Positions 8,352 to 18,400 of a stretch of DNA of 64,000 nt are shown one piece after another (position 1 is the first letter of the stretch; every line of letters begins with the position of its first letter). Below the pieces are notes generated by a model. That model saw only the letters and a list, made by a program, of their open reading frames with translations. It made no database searches and was not told the DNA's origin. This DNA is from Brevibacillus sp. JNUCC-41 (GTDB lineage Bacteria > Bacillota > Bacilli > Bacillales > DSM-1321). The translations under genes were made by a program, and so were the position numbers. Location: the NCBI RefSeq assembly GCF_014844095.1, contig NZ_CP062163.1, positions 2,565,001 to 2,629,000 on the forward strand, written 5' to 3'.

Positions 8352-8831
8352 ATGAGTTATAGTTTACCAGTTTCAAAATGGCTTGCGGCCATAGTTTTAA
8401 TCGGAGCATTATTGATGGCATTCATTTTCAGTCCGGCTAATGCTTCAGCCTCTATCAATTATGGTGATGAAGTTGCCGCTTTGGCAAAGAAGCAGGTTGG
8501 GAGCAAATATAAATATGGGGGGACGACTCCAAAAGGGTTTGATGCTAGCGGTCTTACCCAGTATGTATATAAAAATGCCGCAACAGAAATGAAGATTCCG
8601 AGAACGAGTGCGGAACAGTATAAAACCGGAAAGGCCGTGAAGCAAAATGATTTAAAAGCGGGCGATTTGGTCTTCTATGCGACAGGTAAGAAAGGGCAAG
8701 TCTCTTTTGTAGGAATCTATTATGGAAATGGTACATTTGTCGGGACCACCACCAAAGGGGTCAAGGTGGTCAAAATGAGTGATAAGTATTGGAAGGAAAA
8801 ATATATAGGGGCAAAACGAGTCATTAAGTAA
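8352..8831 (+). CDS. Secreted NlpC/P60-fold protein lacking all catalytic residues
   Basis: 159 residues with a signal peptide (1-33, cut near NASA) and one NlpC/P60 (C40) domain. The fold motifs are well kept: KYKYGGTTPKGFD (53-64), PRTSAEQY, LKAGDLVFY, and VGIYYGNGTFV. However, the nucleophilic cysteine of the usual FDCSG is Ala65 (FDASG), the first histidine of the usual SHVGIY is Phe119 (SFVGIY), and the second histidine of the usual FIHA is Gly131 (FVGT). A functional family member cuts peptidoglycan stem peptides; this one cannot use that chemistry and is likelier to bind cell wall or regulate a true hydrolase. The reading frame is intact, with a good ribosome site (GGGGAGG). Confidence 0.85.
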   Translation: MSYSLPVSKWLAAIVLIGALLMAFIFSPANASASINYGDEVAALAKKQVGSKYKYGGTTPKGFDASGLTQYVYKNAATEMKIPRTSAEQYKTGKAVKQNDLKAGDLVFYATGKKGQVSFVGIYYGNGTFVGTTTKGVKVVKMSDKYWKEKYIGAKRVIK

Positions 8832-8859
8832 CATTCTGATGTTCATATAAAAAAGTCCA

Positions 8860-8895
8860 GCAAAAAGAGCATCGAAAAACCGATGCTCTTTTTGC
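8860..8895. terminator. Bidirectional terminator between convergent genes
   Basis: A perfect 15-bp stem (8860-8874/8881-8895) with a 6-base loop carries A5 in the left arm and T5 in the right arm. It lies between the NlpC-fold gene and the GDYXXLXY gene. Confidence 0.9.
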
Positions 8896-8916
8896 AGGTC
8901 ATATCCGGTGGTTTAT

Positions 8917-9453
8917 TCATTCAATGATGATATCGGTTAAAACAACGTTGCCATTACGAACTTTTACGACGGCCACTGAAGGATTGGCCAATGCGTCCTT
9001 CTCCATTTCCTTTGCCTTTTCTTCGGATGCGAAATAATTGTCCAGACCGTATCTGATCTGAATGGTTTCAGCATTTTGCAAGTCATAGGGGATTTCCAAT
9101 TCCCCTTTTAGGTAAACGCCTTTGCCGGGTTTTTCTTTCGTTACGTAATCGACGGCATATAGTCCATCAGTGTTTTGTTTTAAACGTACATATACCCTTG
9201 TATAATCACCCATATTTCTTGTATTGAACCTAGTTTTAATCGAGTCATCGACTTGTGATGGCTTAACTGATTCAATTTCGTATTCCAAAGCCACATAGCT
9301 TCCCCTAAACAAATCAGTCGGGTCGACCGGGGCTGTTTTGATCTTGATTACATCTCCTGTCATTGTTGTCCAGACCGGAGGAAACGCCAAGATTAACAGA
9401 ATCAAGACTGGGATGGAAAATACGATGAGTGGCCGGAATGATGGATTACTCAT
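8917..9453 (-). CDS. GDYXXLXY-domain membrane-anchored protein
   Basis: 178 residues. An N-terminal membrane helix (about 8-28) is followed by the family signature in the form PVDPTDLFRGSYVALEYEI (42-60), where the canonical Gly-Asp-Tyr is Gly-Ser-Tyr. The rest is a beta-rich extracytoplasmic domain with KPGKGVYLKGE. The start overlaps the stop of the upstream DUF2157 gene (ATGAGTAA, 8 bases), which indicates translational coupling. Genomes often fuse or pair these two families; the function is unknown. Confidence 0.8.
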   Translation of the reverse strand: MSNPSFRPLIVFSIPVLILLILAFPPVWTTMTGDVIKIKTAPVDPTDLFRGSYVALEYEIESVKPSQVDDSIKTRFNTRNMGDYTRVYVRLKQNTDGLYAVDYVTKEKPGKGVYLKGELEIPYDLQNAETIQIRYGLDNYFASEEKAKEMEKDALANPSVAVVKVRNGNVVLTDIIIE

Positions 9454-10504
9454 TGAGTTCCCCTCCTTTTTTTCGTTGATTTTCAAAGAAGAAACCAAAA
9501 CCGATAAGCATGATTCCGCCAATGATGAATGTAAGCGATTTTGGCAGGAAGTCAAAGGAGTAGATGTAATATCTGAAAATCAGTGCACATATTATCACGA
9601 TGCTGGTCAAACTGCCTTTTAGAATGAGATAAAGCAGAAAAACGAAATAAGCTAAAGGAAACCAGATTGAAAAATCAAAGGTAAGGAAGAGTGCGGTAAT
9701 ACCATGTAAGATATGCCCTTGTATGTGTGTGATGTTCTGTAATTTTGCTCTTACCGGAATATAGGCAAGCACGATCCCCAATACAAACAGAATGGAAAGG
9801 ACAATCGTATTCGAATTTTCAAAACCCAGCTTCGGTACGAACTCCATAAGAAATAAGGCAATTGTATTGATGGCTAAAGCGTTAATGAAAAAGGCCAGAT
9901 ATTTAGGGTAATCGAATTTCTTTAACACAATGTATAAAGCCGGTAGAAATATAAGAATGGCAAGCGGATAAGACGTTTCATCAACGAATATACTTCCGTT
10001 AATATAAATGAAAAGCAGGAAAGATGTAAAAAGGAGAACAAAGACATCCTTCAAATAGTAACCAATGAATATCGTACCGATCGCCCATAATAAAAAGGAA
10101 CTGTTGAAATTTATGCTGATGTTAAACATCTGCTCGATTAGAAAAATCCCTGCACCAAAAATCAGAATACCTGCATAATGCAGACTTCGTGACGTTTTGG
10201 GCAAGCGTGCCTGCACCTTCACGCCAGCAAAGTTCACTCCGGTGAGGCCTGCAATGATAAGCAGGAATTTAACCGCTTTACTTAAATAGATCCAGTTACT
10301 GGCTACAAAGGTCAATACGCCTAAACCTAAAAGAAGTGCCCCAATGGATAATAGAATAGTGATGAAGTTCAAATTACCTTTTACTTCATAGGAACCTAAC
10401 ATCCTCACTTTCTCTTGCTGGGAGATGACTCCTTCCTTTTCAAGGTAATTAAATTCATGTTCAAGAAATTCGAATTGCTTTTTTGTTATTTCTTTGTTGG
10501 CCAA
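9446..10504 (-). CDS. DUF2157 integral membrane protein
   Basis: 352 residues. The soluble N-terminal part (about 1-45, KQFEFLEHEFNYLEKEGVISQ) and the first membrane helices with LLGLGVLTFVASNW are the DUF2157 signature. About ten hydrophobic helices follow. I start at TTG 10504 because GGGGGAG lies six bases upstream; the ATG at 10522 would overlap that ribosome site. It is translationally coupled to the downstream GDYXXLXY gene. The function is unknown; the large protein at 15475-20142 begins with a comparable design. Confidence 0.8.
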   Translation of the reverse strand: MANKEITKKQFEFLEHEFNYLEKEGVISQQEKVRMLGSYEVKGNLNFITILLSIGALLLGLGVLTFVASNWIYLSKAVKFLLIIAGLTGVNFAGVKVQARLPKTSRSLHYAGILIFGAGIFLIEQMFNISINFNSSFLLWAIGTIFIGYYLKDVFVLLFTSFLLFIYINGSIFVDETSYPLAILIFLPALYIVLKKFDYPKYLAFFINALAINTIALFLMEFVPKLGFENSNTIVLSILFVLGIVLAYIPVRAKLQNITHIQGHILHGITALFLTFDFSIWFPLAYFVFLLYLILKGSLTSIVIICALIFRYYIYSFDFLPKSLTFIIGGIMLIGFGFFFENQRKKGGELNE

Positions 10505-10626
10505 AGTAACTCCCCCTTCCATATTTTACTATTATACATCGTATTCTCTTGCAGCTTTGAATATAATGTTAATTTCCTTCTACCCTAATTGAAATGCATG
10601 TAAGACCAAAAAATATTTATAGTACC

Positions 10627-10707
10627 TTGCAATGAACAGTACCATGTGGTAAATTATTTACATAAGATGTATTGTTCGGTGTTCAGTACTGTTTATTGAA
10701 CTGTACT
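10627..10707 (+). promoter_or_regulatory. Promoter and putative PadR operator
   Basis: TTGCAA (10627-10632), a 17-base spacer and TAAATT (10650-10655) make a plausible sigma-A promoter. AACAGTAC sits within the spacer. Related blocks GTTCAGTACTG (10681-10691) and GAACTGTAC (10698-10706) lie downstream, giving three related GTAC-centred half-sites. PadR proteins usually repress their own operons through such dyads. Confidence 0.55.
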
Positions 10708-10736
10708 AAAAGACTCTTGGAAGGAGTGATGGTGCT

Positions 10737-11057
10737 ATGAATGTACAATTTAAGAAAGGTGTCCTGGAACTATGTGTCCTGGTCTTACTGGATAAGCAGG
10801 ATCGCTATGGATATGAACTTGTACAAAAGATTTCGGATCAAATTGAAATATCGGAAGGGTCGGTATATCCACTTTTACGACGTTTGACGAAGGAGGAGTA
10901 TTTTACGACATATTTGCAAGAATCAACGGAAGGGCCTCCGCGCAAGTATTATAAATTAACGGAAAAAGGCCGGAGATACCTTCAAGAGCTGCTGAAGGAA
11001 TGGTATGAATTTTCTAATGGGGTCAATCAATTAATCAAGGAAGGTGTGAACCAATGA
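10737..11057 (+). CDS. PadR family transcriptional regulator
   Basis: 106 residues. The winged-helix PadR domain is complete: [41 protein letters not shown] and [17 protein letters not shown]. The ribosome site is AAGGAGTGATGG. It is first in a three-gene operon with four-base and eight-base overlaps to the DUF1700 and DUF4097 genes, an arrangement common in Bacillaceae where the regulator senses envelope stress or a small ligand and represses the operon. Confidence 0.9.
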   Translation: MNVQFKKGVLELCVLVLLDKQDRYGYELVQKISDQIEISEGSVYPLLRRLTKEEYFTTYLQESTEGPPRKYYKLTEKGRRYLQELLKEWYEFSNGVNQLIKEGVNQ

Positions 11058-11608
11058 ATAAAGAACAATTTTTAAACCAATTGAATGCCTCTTTAACCAG
11101 ACTTTCCTTAGAGGAACGGGAAGATATCCTTCAAGATTACGAAGAGTATTTCGAAATTGGAATGGAAGAAGGGAAGTCAGAGCGGGAAATCTCCAAATCC
11201 CTTGGTAATCCTAAACAGATTTCCAAGGAACTGACGGCATCCTATCATCTTGGTCAGGTCGAACAAACGACTTCTGCAGGTAATGTAATGCGGGCGGTTT
11301 GGGCAGTCATTGGTTTGGGATTCTTTAATTTAGTGATCGTTTTGGGACCATTTATAGCATTGGTCGGAGTTGTCATTGCAGGATGGGCTTCGGCGATCGC
11401 GTTCATTCTTGCTCCATTTGGCGTTCTTTTTAACCTTGCCATGGGCAATTTTCAATTATTCGATCTTTTCTCCGCATTGGGACTATGCGGGATTGGCATT
11501 TTCATTGCCATGGGAATGTTTGTCGCCACGAATGCTTTAACTAAAGGATTCGTTCGCTATTTAAAATTTAACGCTTCCCTTGTGAAAGGCGGTTTGAAAA
11601 ATGATTAA
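11054..11608 (+). CDS. DUF1700 (HAAS-type) membrane protein
   Basis: 184 residues. The N-terminal alpha-helical domain (1-65) has [29 protein letters not shown] spacing and [14 protein letters not shown], the DUF1700/HAAS signature thought to interact with PadR-type regulators. Three to four membrane helices follow (about 78-160). It overlaps padR by ATGA and the next gene by eight bases, so the three are co-transcribed and coupled. Confidence 0.85.
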   Translation: MNKEQFLNQLNASLTRLSLEEREDILQDYEEYFEIGMEEGKSEREISKSLGNPKQISKELTASYHLGQVEQTTSAGNVMRAVWAVIGLGFFNLVIVLGPFIALVGVVIAGWASAIAFILAPFGVLFNLAMGNFQLFDLFSALGLCGIGIFIAMGMFVATNALTKGFVRYLKFNASLVKGGLKND

Positions 11609-12395
11609 TGTAAAAAAATTATCGATCATTGCTCTTGTATTGTTACTGGTCGGAGTAATAGGTAGCCTTTTTACGTTTTCCCAAGTGACGAATAAGGAAA
11701 CGACTACAGAGGAAAAAACGATTTCGGAGATTGTGACGGACATTCAGATCGACACTGACAATGCAGCTGTAGAAATTGTTCCAACGAATGATAAGGAGAC
11801 CAGGATAGAATTGGTTTCAAAAGGGATGGATGTTTCCAAGTTGGATTTCACTGCCGATGTGGAAGGGAAGAAGCTTTCGGTACAATTAAAAGATCGACGT
11901 ACCTTTAGCTTTGGTTTTCATATTCAATCCATACATTTAAAGGTGTATCTGCCTGATGAATCTTATAAATCCTTTGTCGTCGAATCCGATAATGGAAAAT
12001 TGCAATTATCAGGATTGAAAAGTGATGATCTGTATGTGAAATCTCAAAATGGCCGGGTAGAATTAAATGATATAATAACCGAAAAAGTTGAAGTGAAATC
12101 TGCTAATGGAAAAGTAGATCTTAATAATGTGGAGGGAAAACTGGTTGGGTCATCGAATAACGGTAAAATTACATTGGACACGAAAAACCTGGATAGGGAG
12201 ATCGACTTCAAAAGTAATAATGGTAAAATCATGATCAAAACGGAAAATGAACCGACAAATACAACTTTCGATGTTCATGTTGACAATGGGAGAGTGGATA
12301 TCCTTGGTAAGTATGAGGGCGACACTGTCATTGGCAAAGGTGAAAACTTAGTGAAATTGGAAACAAATAATGGGAAAATCGAGATAAAGAAATAG
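11601..12395 (+). CDS. DUF4097 beta-strand-repeat cell-surface protein
   Basis: 264 residues. One N-terminal membrane anchor (about 7-27) is followed by an extracytoplasmic right-handed beta-helix made of repeated short units ending in N-G-K/R and alternating strands (SDNGKLQL, SQNGRVEL, SANGKVDL, SNNGKITL, SNNGKIMI, VDNGRVDI, TNNGKIEI). This is the DUF4097/LiaX-like fold linked to envelope-stress sensing. It is third in the padR operon and ends at a terminator. Confidence 0.85.
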   Translation: MINVKKLSIIALVLLLVGVIGSLFTFSQVTNKETTTEEKTISEIVTDIQIDTDNAAVEIVPTNDKETRIELVSKGMDVSKLDFTADVEGKKLSVQLKDRRTFSFGFHIQSIHLKVYLPDESYKSFVVESDNGKLQLSGLKSDDLYVKSQNGRVELNDIITEKVEVKSANGKVDLNNVEGKLVGSSNNGKITLDTKNLDREIDFKSNNGKIMIKTENEPTNTTFDVHVDNGRVDILGKYEGDTVIGKGENLVKLETNNGKIEIKK

Positions 12396-12404
12396 TGAAG
12401 CATG

Positions 12405-12437
12405 AAAAAGCCGATCCAATTGGGAACGGCTTTTTTT
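12405..12437 (+). terminator. Terminator of the padR operon
   Basis: AAAAAGCCG (12405-12413) pairs with CGGCTTTTT, followed by further T residues; ten bases after the stop. Confidence 0.88.
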
Positions 12438-12801
12438 AATTATGCGGCCATTTCATCTCCATGAACAGCAGGTGTTTTACAATAATGCCCATTTAGAAAT
12501 GAACCATAAACAGAAGCCAATATTTGTTGGAACAAAGTACTGGCAGGCTGGAGAGGAATAGACGAGTTTCCGATAATGGAGAAGATGTCAGTGGTTCCTT
12601 TGCTTTCAATCTTATTACATATATGGTAATAAGATGGGGGTGTCCCCTTTCTAAGAAAATATATTTATAGTTTTTCCTTTTAGTTGTTTAGAATTATAAT
12701 ATGGAAAAGATAATTATGTTAAAAGTAATGAGTGTAAGTCCGCCATCAAATCTAAAGAAAAGATTTTAATGAAAATGACTTCAAAGTATGGGGGCTGTAG
12801 A
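12438..12801. other. Intergenic region before the GGDEF gene
   Basis: About 360 bp without a supported gene. The AT-rich segment 12650-12720 is where the promoter of the GGDEF gene should lie. The frame could start at 12769, but the ribosome site supports 12802. Confidence 0.4.
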
Positions 12802-13764
12802 ATGAAATTCAATAAGTTGTCATTAGATATATTTAAAAGTATGATCTTCACTCGCAAAAAAAGGGAAGAGGACTATCTGAAGAAAGGATTCGAAGAGCAA
12901 AAAAATGTTTTTAATATAGTGGAAGGTTCTAAGGATATTATCTACTGCTACGAATCAATCCCAAGTTCCAAGTTCAGGTATCTAAGTCCGTCTATCAATA
13001 CACTTCTAGGTCAAGGCGTCTTGGAAGAAGCGTACAATGACCCCTCCTCGCCTTTTGAAAGAATTCATCCTGATGATTTTGATATCCTAAATGAAAAGGT
13101 ATACGTTGGGATTGATTATACTAAGCCGGTCATTCAACGCTGGAGAGATATAGAGGGAAATTATTGGTGGTTCGAGGAATATGCTACACCTTTATATGAA
13201 AAGGAGCAATTGGTAGCCGTTCAAGGAATTATTCGGAATATTGATGAAAGAGTGAGATTCATACAGGATATTGAATATCAAATGTCCCATGACCCATTAA
13301 CGAATATCCATAATCGACAGTTTTTCGATAAAATATCTGCCAAATCCAATCTTGATTTTGACACTCCGGTTGCCATGATATTGTGTGATCTAGATGAGCT
13401 GAAATTTATGAATGATACGTATGGCCATAAGAAAGGGGATGAATTGATTAAAGAAGCGGCCAATCTATTGAAACGGATTTTCTCGGACATCGCTGTTGTA
13501 GCGAGAGTGGGAGGAGATGAGTTTGCCATTCTGCTGATTGATAGAAGCAAGCGGGAAATAGAATCTCTTTGTGAATTATTAAAGGAAGAAATCCTTCTGC
13601 AAAACTCCCTGAAAAAAGGCCCTCATATCAGTATGTCATTCGGGCATGCTTACCGTTCGCATTCCAAAGGGAATATGGATAGCTTATTCATGGAAGCGGA
13701 CCAAAAAATGTTTCAAAATAAACGGCGAAGAAAGGAACAGAAACTCGTTCGGGCGTGGAGATGA
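12802..13764 (+). CDS. PAS-GGDEF diguanylate cyclase
   Basis: 320 residues. A PAS-fold sensor occupies about residues 38-150 (EGSKDIIYCYE, RYLSPSINTLLG, RIHPDDFD, the PAC-like VAVQGIIRNIDER). A GGDEF domain spans 155-320, with HDPLTNIHNRQFF, the metal-binding CDLDELKFMNDTYGHKKGD and an intact RVGGDEF at 235-241, so it should make cyclic di-GMP from two GTP. The RxxD product-inhibition site expected just upstream of GGDEF is absent (SDIA instead). No membrane segment is seen, so it is cytoplasmic. It is a single gene. Confidence 0.9.
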   Translation: MKFNKLSLDIFKSMIFTRKKREEDYLKKGFEEQKNVFNIVEGSKDIIYCYESIPSSKFRYLSPSINTLLGQGVLEEAYNDPSSPFERIHPDDFDILNEKVYVGIDYTKPVIQRWRDIEGNYWWFEEYATPLYEKEQLVAVQGIIRNIDERVRFIQDIEYQMSHDPLTNIHNRQFFDKISAKSNLDFDTPVAMILCDLDELKFMNDTYGHKKGDELIKEAANLLKRIFSDIAVVARVGGDEFAILLIDRSKREIESLCELLKEEILLQNSLKKGPHISMSFGHAYRSHSKGNMDSLFMEADQKMFQNKRRRKEQKLVRAWR

Positions 13765-13988
13765 AACATAGGGAATACAATTAGCTAGGGCAAGGACAAT
13801 ACCACCATTCCTCACTTGCAGAATGGTTGATACCTGGGTGGTTTCATGGAACTTTGAACTAAAACGATTTCAAGTCATTCCGCTGTAAGAATGATGAATA
13901 GAAAAGCTTGGCGAACTTAAATCGTTAGTTTTCATAAGGAAAGTAAATGGACGGAAACGAACATATCGGCATTTCGTTATGGAGGGGT

Positions 13989-14016
13989 AGCCCAGTGTCA
14001 TACTGGGCTTTTATTT
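13989..14016 (+). terminator. Terminator upstream of the MFS gene
   Basis: AGCCCAGT (13989-13996)/ACTGGGCT (14002-14009) with a 5-base loop, then a T-rich tail. It lies 225 bases after the GGDEF stop, and the stretch between them (13765-13988) holds nothing I recognise. Confidence 0.8.
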
Positions 14017-14109
14017 ATATATATTTAGGTATACGAAATAAATCATTCGCTTATTTTAACCAATTTTAGTAAACTGGCAATGACTATTTTAATTAGAAGG
14101 TGAAGGGAA

Positions 14110-15315
14110 ATGAGGGAAACCTTAGTGGATGAACGGGTTAGAGGCACTGATAAAATCTGGACACGTGATTTCATCATGATTTGTTTGGCAAATATGTGCA
14201 TCTTCATGGGGTTTCAAATGACGATGCCGACCCTCCCGCTGTATGTTGAGCAGCTTGGCGGTGACGATCGCCTGGTGGGGGCTGTCCTTGGAATCTTCAC
14301 TTTTTCGGCATTGCTTGTTCGGCCAATTGCCGGCAGATTATTGGAGACGAAGGGTAGACGCATCGTTTTTTCTGCGGGCTTGGCCATTTTTGCATTGTCC
14401 GTGGGTTCCTTCGGCTTCATGGGGAGCATCGGCCTGTTATTCATGATGCGGATTGTACAGGGCGTCGGATGGGGATTTTCTTCAACGGCATCAGGAACGA
14501 TCGCTTCCGATATAATCCCTGCGAAACGGCGTGGTGAGGGGATGGGGTATTATGGATTATCGGGAAACTTAGCACTTGCATTAGGACCATCGTTGGGTCT
14601 TTTTCTAGTTCACGTCATTCCTTTTCAAGAGTTATTTTTGATCTGCTCATTAATAGGTTTGTTTGCCATCATTGCGGCATCGCTTATTCGGTATCAAAAG
14701 GTGGAAAGTGATCCTTTGGCGGCTGTCAGAGCCAAAAGGTTTGATATATATGAAAAAAGCGCCCTTCAGCCATCTTTGCTCATTTTCTTCATCTCCGTTA
14801 CATTCGGTGGAATTGCAACCTTCCTTCCGCTATACACAGCGGAAAAAGGTGTAGATGGCATTCAGTGGTACTTTTTAGTATATGCAATGGCCCTCATGGT
14901 CACGAGATTATTCGCGGGGCGATTATATGACCGAAGGGGGCATCGAGCCATATTCGTGCCTTCAACATTACTCATCATGACTGGGATGCTGTTGCTTGCG
15001 TGGATGCCGAGTGAAACCGTTCTTTACATTGCAGCAGTGCTTTATGGATTTGGATTCGGTTCTGTCCAGCCAGCGCTTCAGGCATGGTCGATTGAAAAGA
15101 CGCCACCAAATCGGGAGGCGATGGCGAATGCAACATACTTTTCATTTTTCGATCTTGGAGTGGGCATAGGTGCCATCGTGTTCGGGCAAATAGGCTTCCT
15201 CTTCGGCTATAGGAGCATCTATATCACGGCTGCCGCCTCCATATTCATTTCAATGATCGTTTATTTGTGCATCATCAGAGGCGAGGATAAAATAAAATCA
15301 GTGGAAAGACGTTGA
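14110..15315 (+). CDS. Major facilitator superfamily transporter
   Basis: 401 residues with about 12 membrane helices. The conserved loop between helices 2 and 3 reads GRLLETKGRR (compare GxLaDrxGrr), and its second-half equivalent GRLYDRRGHR is in the middle of the protein. The helix-4 motif RIVQGVGWGFSSTASGTIASDIIPAKRRGEGMG resembles drug/arabinose-type efflux permeases such as B. subtilis YfkF and YwoG. The direction is probably efflux; the substrate is unknown. It is monocistronic. Confidence 0.88.
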   Translation: MRETLVDERVRGTDKIWTRDFIMICLANMCIFMGFQMTMPTLPLYVEQLGGDDRLVGAVLGIFTFSALLVRPIAGRLLETKGRRIVFSAGLAIFALSVGSFGFMGSIGLLFMMRIVQGVGWGFSSTASGTIASDIIPAKRRGEGMGYYGLSGNLALALGPSLGLFLVHVIPFQELFLICSLIGLFAIIAASLIRYQKVESDPLAAVRAKRFDIYEKSALQPSLLIFFISVTFGGIATFLPLYTAEKGVDGIQWYFLVYAMALMVTRLFAGRLYDRRGHRAIFVPSTLLIMTGMLLLAWMPSETVLYIAAVLYGFGFGSVQPALQAWSIEKTPPNREAMANATYFSFFDLGVGIGAIVFGQIGFLFGYRSIYITAAASIFISMIVYLCIIRGEDKIKSVERR

Positions 15316-15343
15316 ATGGCTTCAATAGAAGCCATTCTTTTTT
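15314..15343 (+). terminator. Terminator of the MFS gene
   Basis: A perfect 10-bp stem GAATGGCTTC (15314-15323)/GAAGCCATTC (15328-15337), 4-base loop, T6. The left arm begins inside the stop codon. Confidence 0.92.
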
Positions 15344-15474
15344 GATGCAGGAGAAACACCGCTGTTTTTCCATTCCACCCTCAATATTCAATAAATGTAA
15401 AAACTTTGTTATTATCAAAAAGAGAATATACATAAGATGATAGAAGGTCTATTTGAAGGAAGGGGAAGCTTGGG

Positions 15475-18400
15475 ATGAATGATTCTTCAAACGAAGAAAT
15501 GACAATAGAAAGAAGGAAGCGTATTTTCCAAGAAGAGCTGGGTGTTTTATGGGAAAGGCGGCTCATCCCTAAATCAGAATATATCCGGATTAGCAGGGCA
15601 TATGATCGGCATTTCCAATTAGCCCTCCATAAACAAAAGCGCTTAGGACAGGAAAAAAAGATCCAAGGACATGAAACGATTATCGGTGAAAGTGCAGAGG
15701 TGAGGGGACAAGATAGCCTAATCGAGAAATCTTCATTGAAATTACGTGAATCCAGTGGAGTGAACGAAACGATAACGAAAGATGAGAAGACCTCGTATGA
15801 AACTAATGGATCGGCTTTCGAGGAAAGTCTTGAACCTGTCAAGGAGATCACTGATAGGAAACCTGGTATTCAAAAGCAGGCCATCAAGCGGGAGAAACAG
15901 GTAAAACCGGCAAAGCCGAGGAAAACACCTGAGCAAATCAGGGAACGGAATATCTCAGTCATCTTGCTCACCGGGGTCATATTGCTTCTGTTCGGCGGGT
16001 TGATTTTAGCAACTTCCTCATGGGGGGAGCTGAATGCGGTCCTGAAAGTTTTCTTCATTGGAATGGTATCCGTCATTTTTGCAGGGATGGCGTTCATCGC
16101 TTCAAAGCTGAAGATTGAACAGACCGCTTTTGCATTCCTGACACTAGCGGGTTTATTCATTCCGATTACGATTTTATCAGCTTCATATTATCGGATTTTT
16201 GGAGAGTACCTTTCACTTAATGGTGGGGGGAGGGGGCTACTGGGGTTTCTTGGGGGATTACTTTGTTTAGCGATTTATTGTAAGATTGCTGACTACTTTA
16301 AGTCGAAAATATTCATTTTCATTTCGATATTCACGTTTGGCATAACCGGCTATTTCGGATTGGCTTTTGTGACGCCGACTATCGAGTGGATGTTTTTGGC
16401 GATGGGCATTCTTAATTTAATACTATTATGGAATATTGAGCAATTGAAGAATCAACAAGCATTAACGTTATTCAAACCATTCATTTTTCAATTCATCCAG
16501 TTTAAGATCATCGTGGAAGCCTTTGTGGTCCTGACGTTATTTTCAAGTAACTTGGTGTACTCGCTAACGTTGATGGTCTTTTCTGTTTTGTTTTTAATTT
16601 TTTCGGTCAAATTCCAAAAAAAATATTATGAAATGGCTTTTAGTGCCGTTTTCACGTATGGATATATCCATTTAATCTTTAACTCATTTTTAAGTGATTA
16701 TATGATCATTGCTTTTGCACTTGTACCAATCATTTTTACTATGCTATCAAAATATCTGGCTAAATCCAAAATGACGAAGCTTTCCAAGAACTTCATGTTC
16801 ACCAGTTTGATTGAGAGCGGGATCGTTTTCTTATATTGTAACGCGATGGTGTACCAGGAGAACTATGCGCAAATATTCGTCGCGCTCATGATAGTATCCG
16901 CCCAGCTTGTCCATGTTTCCCTTCAATCGAAAAATTCAGGCTTCACGTACCCGGCTGTTGTTGTTTTCAACTTAGCGTTCCTGTATCTTTTCTTTGCTTT
17001 GCCAGTCTCTTTTTCTACCATTTTATGTCTTGTTTTCGTTCTTCAGGCCATTCAATATGTTGGAGTATATTTATATAACCGTCACCCAAAGTACGGCCTG
17101 TTTAAGAAGAGTATCTTACTTATCTCCCCAATGATCATGTTAGTGATACTGACCATTAAAGTCAGTGAAATGGATTGGCTTGCAGTTAGTGCCGCACTCG
17201 CCATGATCTCGGGACTTTTCTTCATCACATATATAAAAGACGATTCAAAGCATATGAAGGAAAACGCCATATACGGATTTCCAATCACTTTCGTACTGGC
17301 TCTGGTTGCTTTCAATCCATATTTGTTGGAGAGTTTAGAGTGGGCCCGGTCAAATATAACGCTCAGCGTCTATTTAATGGGGGTTTCACTGATTTCCATC
17401 GGTGCAGCTTACACATTTAGAAGGGGTTATCATAAATTCTTTCCTGTTTTTTCATATAGCGCGCAGATTCTTTCCTTCCTTTCCTTGGTATCGATTCCAT
17501 TCGATTCACTGAAGCCTTTGGAGGAAAGCGGAGTCATTGCCATTGCTACGGCAATAAACGGCTGGGCCGTCCATATACATCGGAAGCACATATTCTGGGT
17601 GCCTGTCGTGATTACAAGTGCAGGCCTATATGCCTCACTCTACGATGTTTTTGATTTTGGTTTAATGGTATTGAAGCTTGCGTTTGTACTGCTAGGTCCT
17701 ATTATCTTTTTCCTTTTAGGAGAATGGCTTGGTAAATATTCGTACAAAGGGAAATTGTACTTCCAATATACTAGTCACCTTGCCAATTTACTGGCGATTC
17801 CTGTTGGATATTTGCTCATTGTTTATACGGAAAGTTCTCCGTTCCTATATGCTGCACAACTGTTGATTTATATGTTGAGTTCTTTAAGGACACATGTGAA
17901 ATGGGAAAAATATGTTTTTACGTACCTAGGGTTTTCAGCCCTTTTCCTGCAGGTCCATTTATTTTTTGCAAACGAGGGGCAAAGGGCATTCATAACACCA
18001 ATATCCATGATGATTACAGCAGGGATCATAACCATCCTGTGGTCGGTTTCCAATAAGAATTGGAAAGGAATCATGGAGTATTATCTTATTCCATTCATTC
18101 ATTTAGGAATAAGCATATCCATATTGGAAACGGCCATCCGGGGTCTTCCGCTTAATAGGGAATTGGTCTGGGTAGGAGTGATGACTGTACAGTTCTTGTT
18201 TGCCTGGTATCTGCTCATGAAAAGGAATTGGCGGAACTATGTTGTCGTTCCTCTAAGCATGGCCTTCATCTTTTATAATATGTATGTAAATACACTACCT
18301 TTGGTTATGGCGATCATCGTATTGCTTGTATGCATGACTGTGATGGTGATGGTTAGCAGACGCCATTTCAAAGGATTGGTCAACCAAGAGGGAACGAAGA

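Noticed and set aside
8352..8831. Calling the NlpC/P60 protein a pseudogene
   Set aside because: The frame, signal peptide, fold motifs, ribosome site and terminator are intact; only the catalytic residues are changed, so it is listed as a coding gene.
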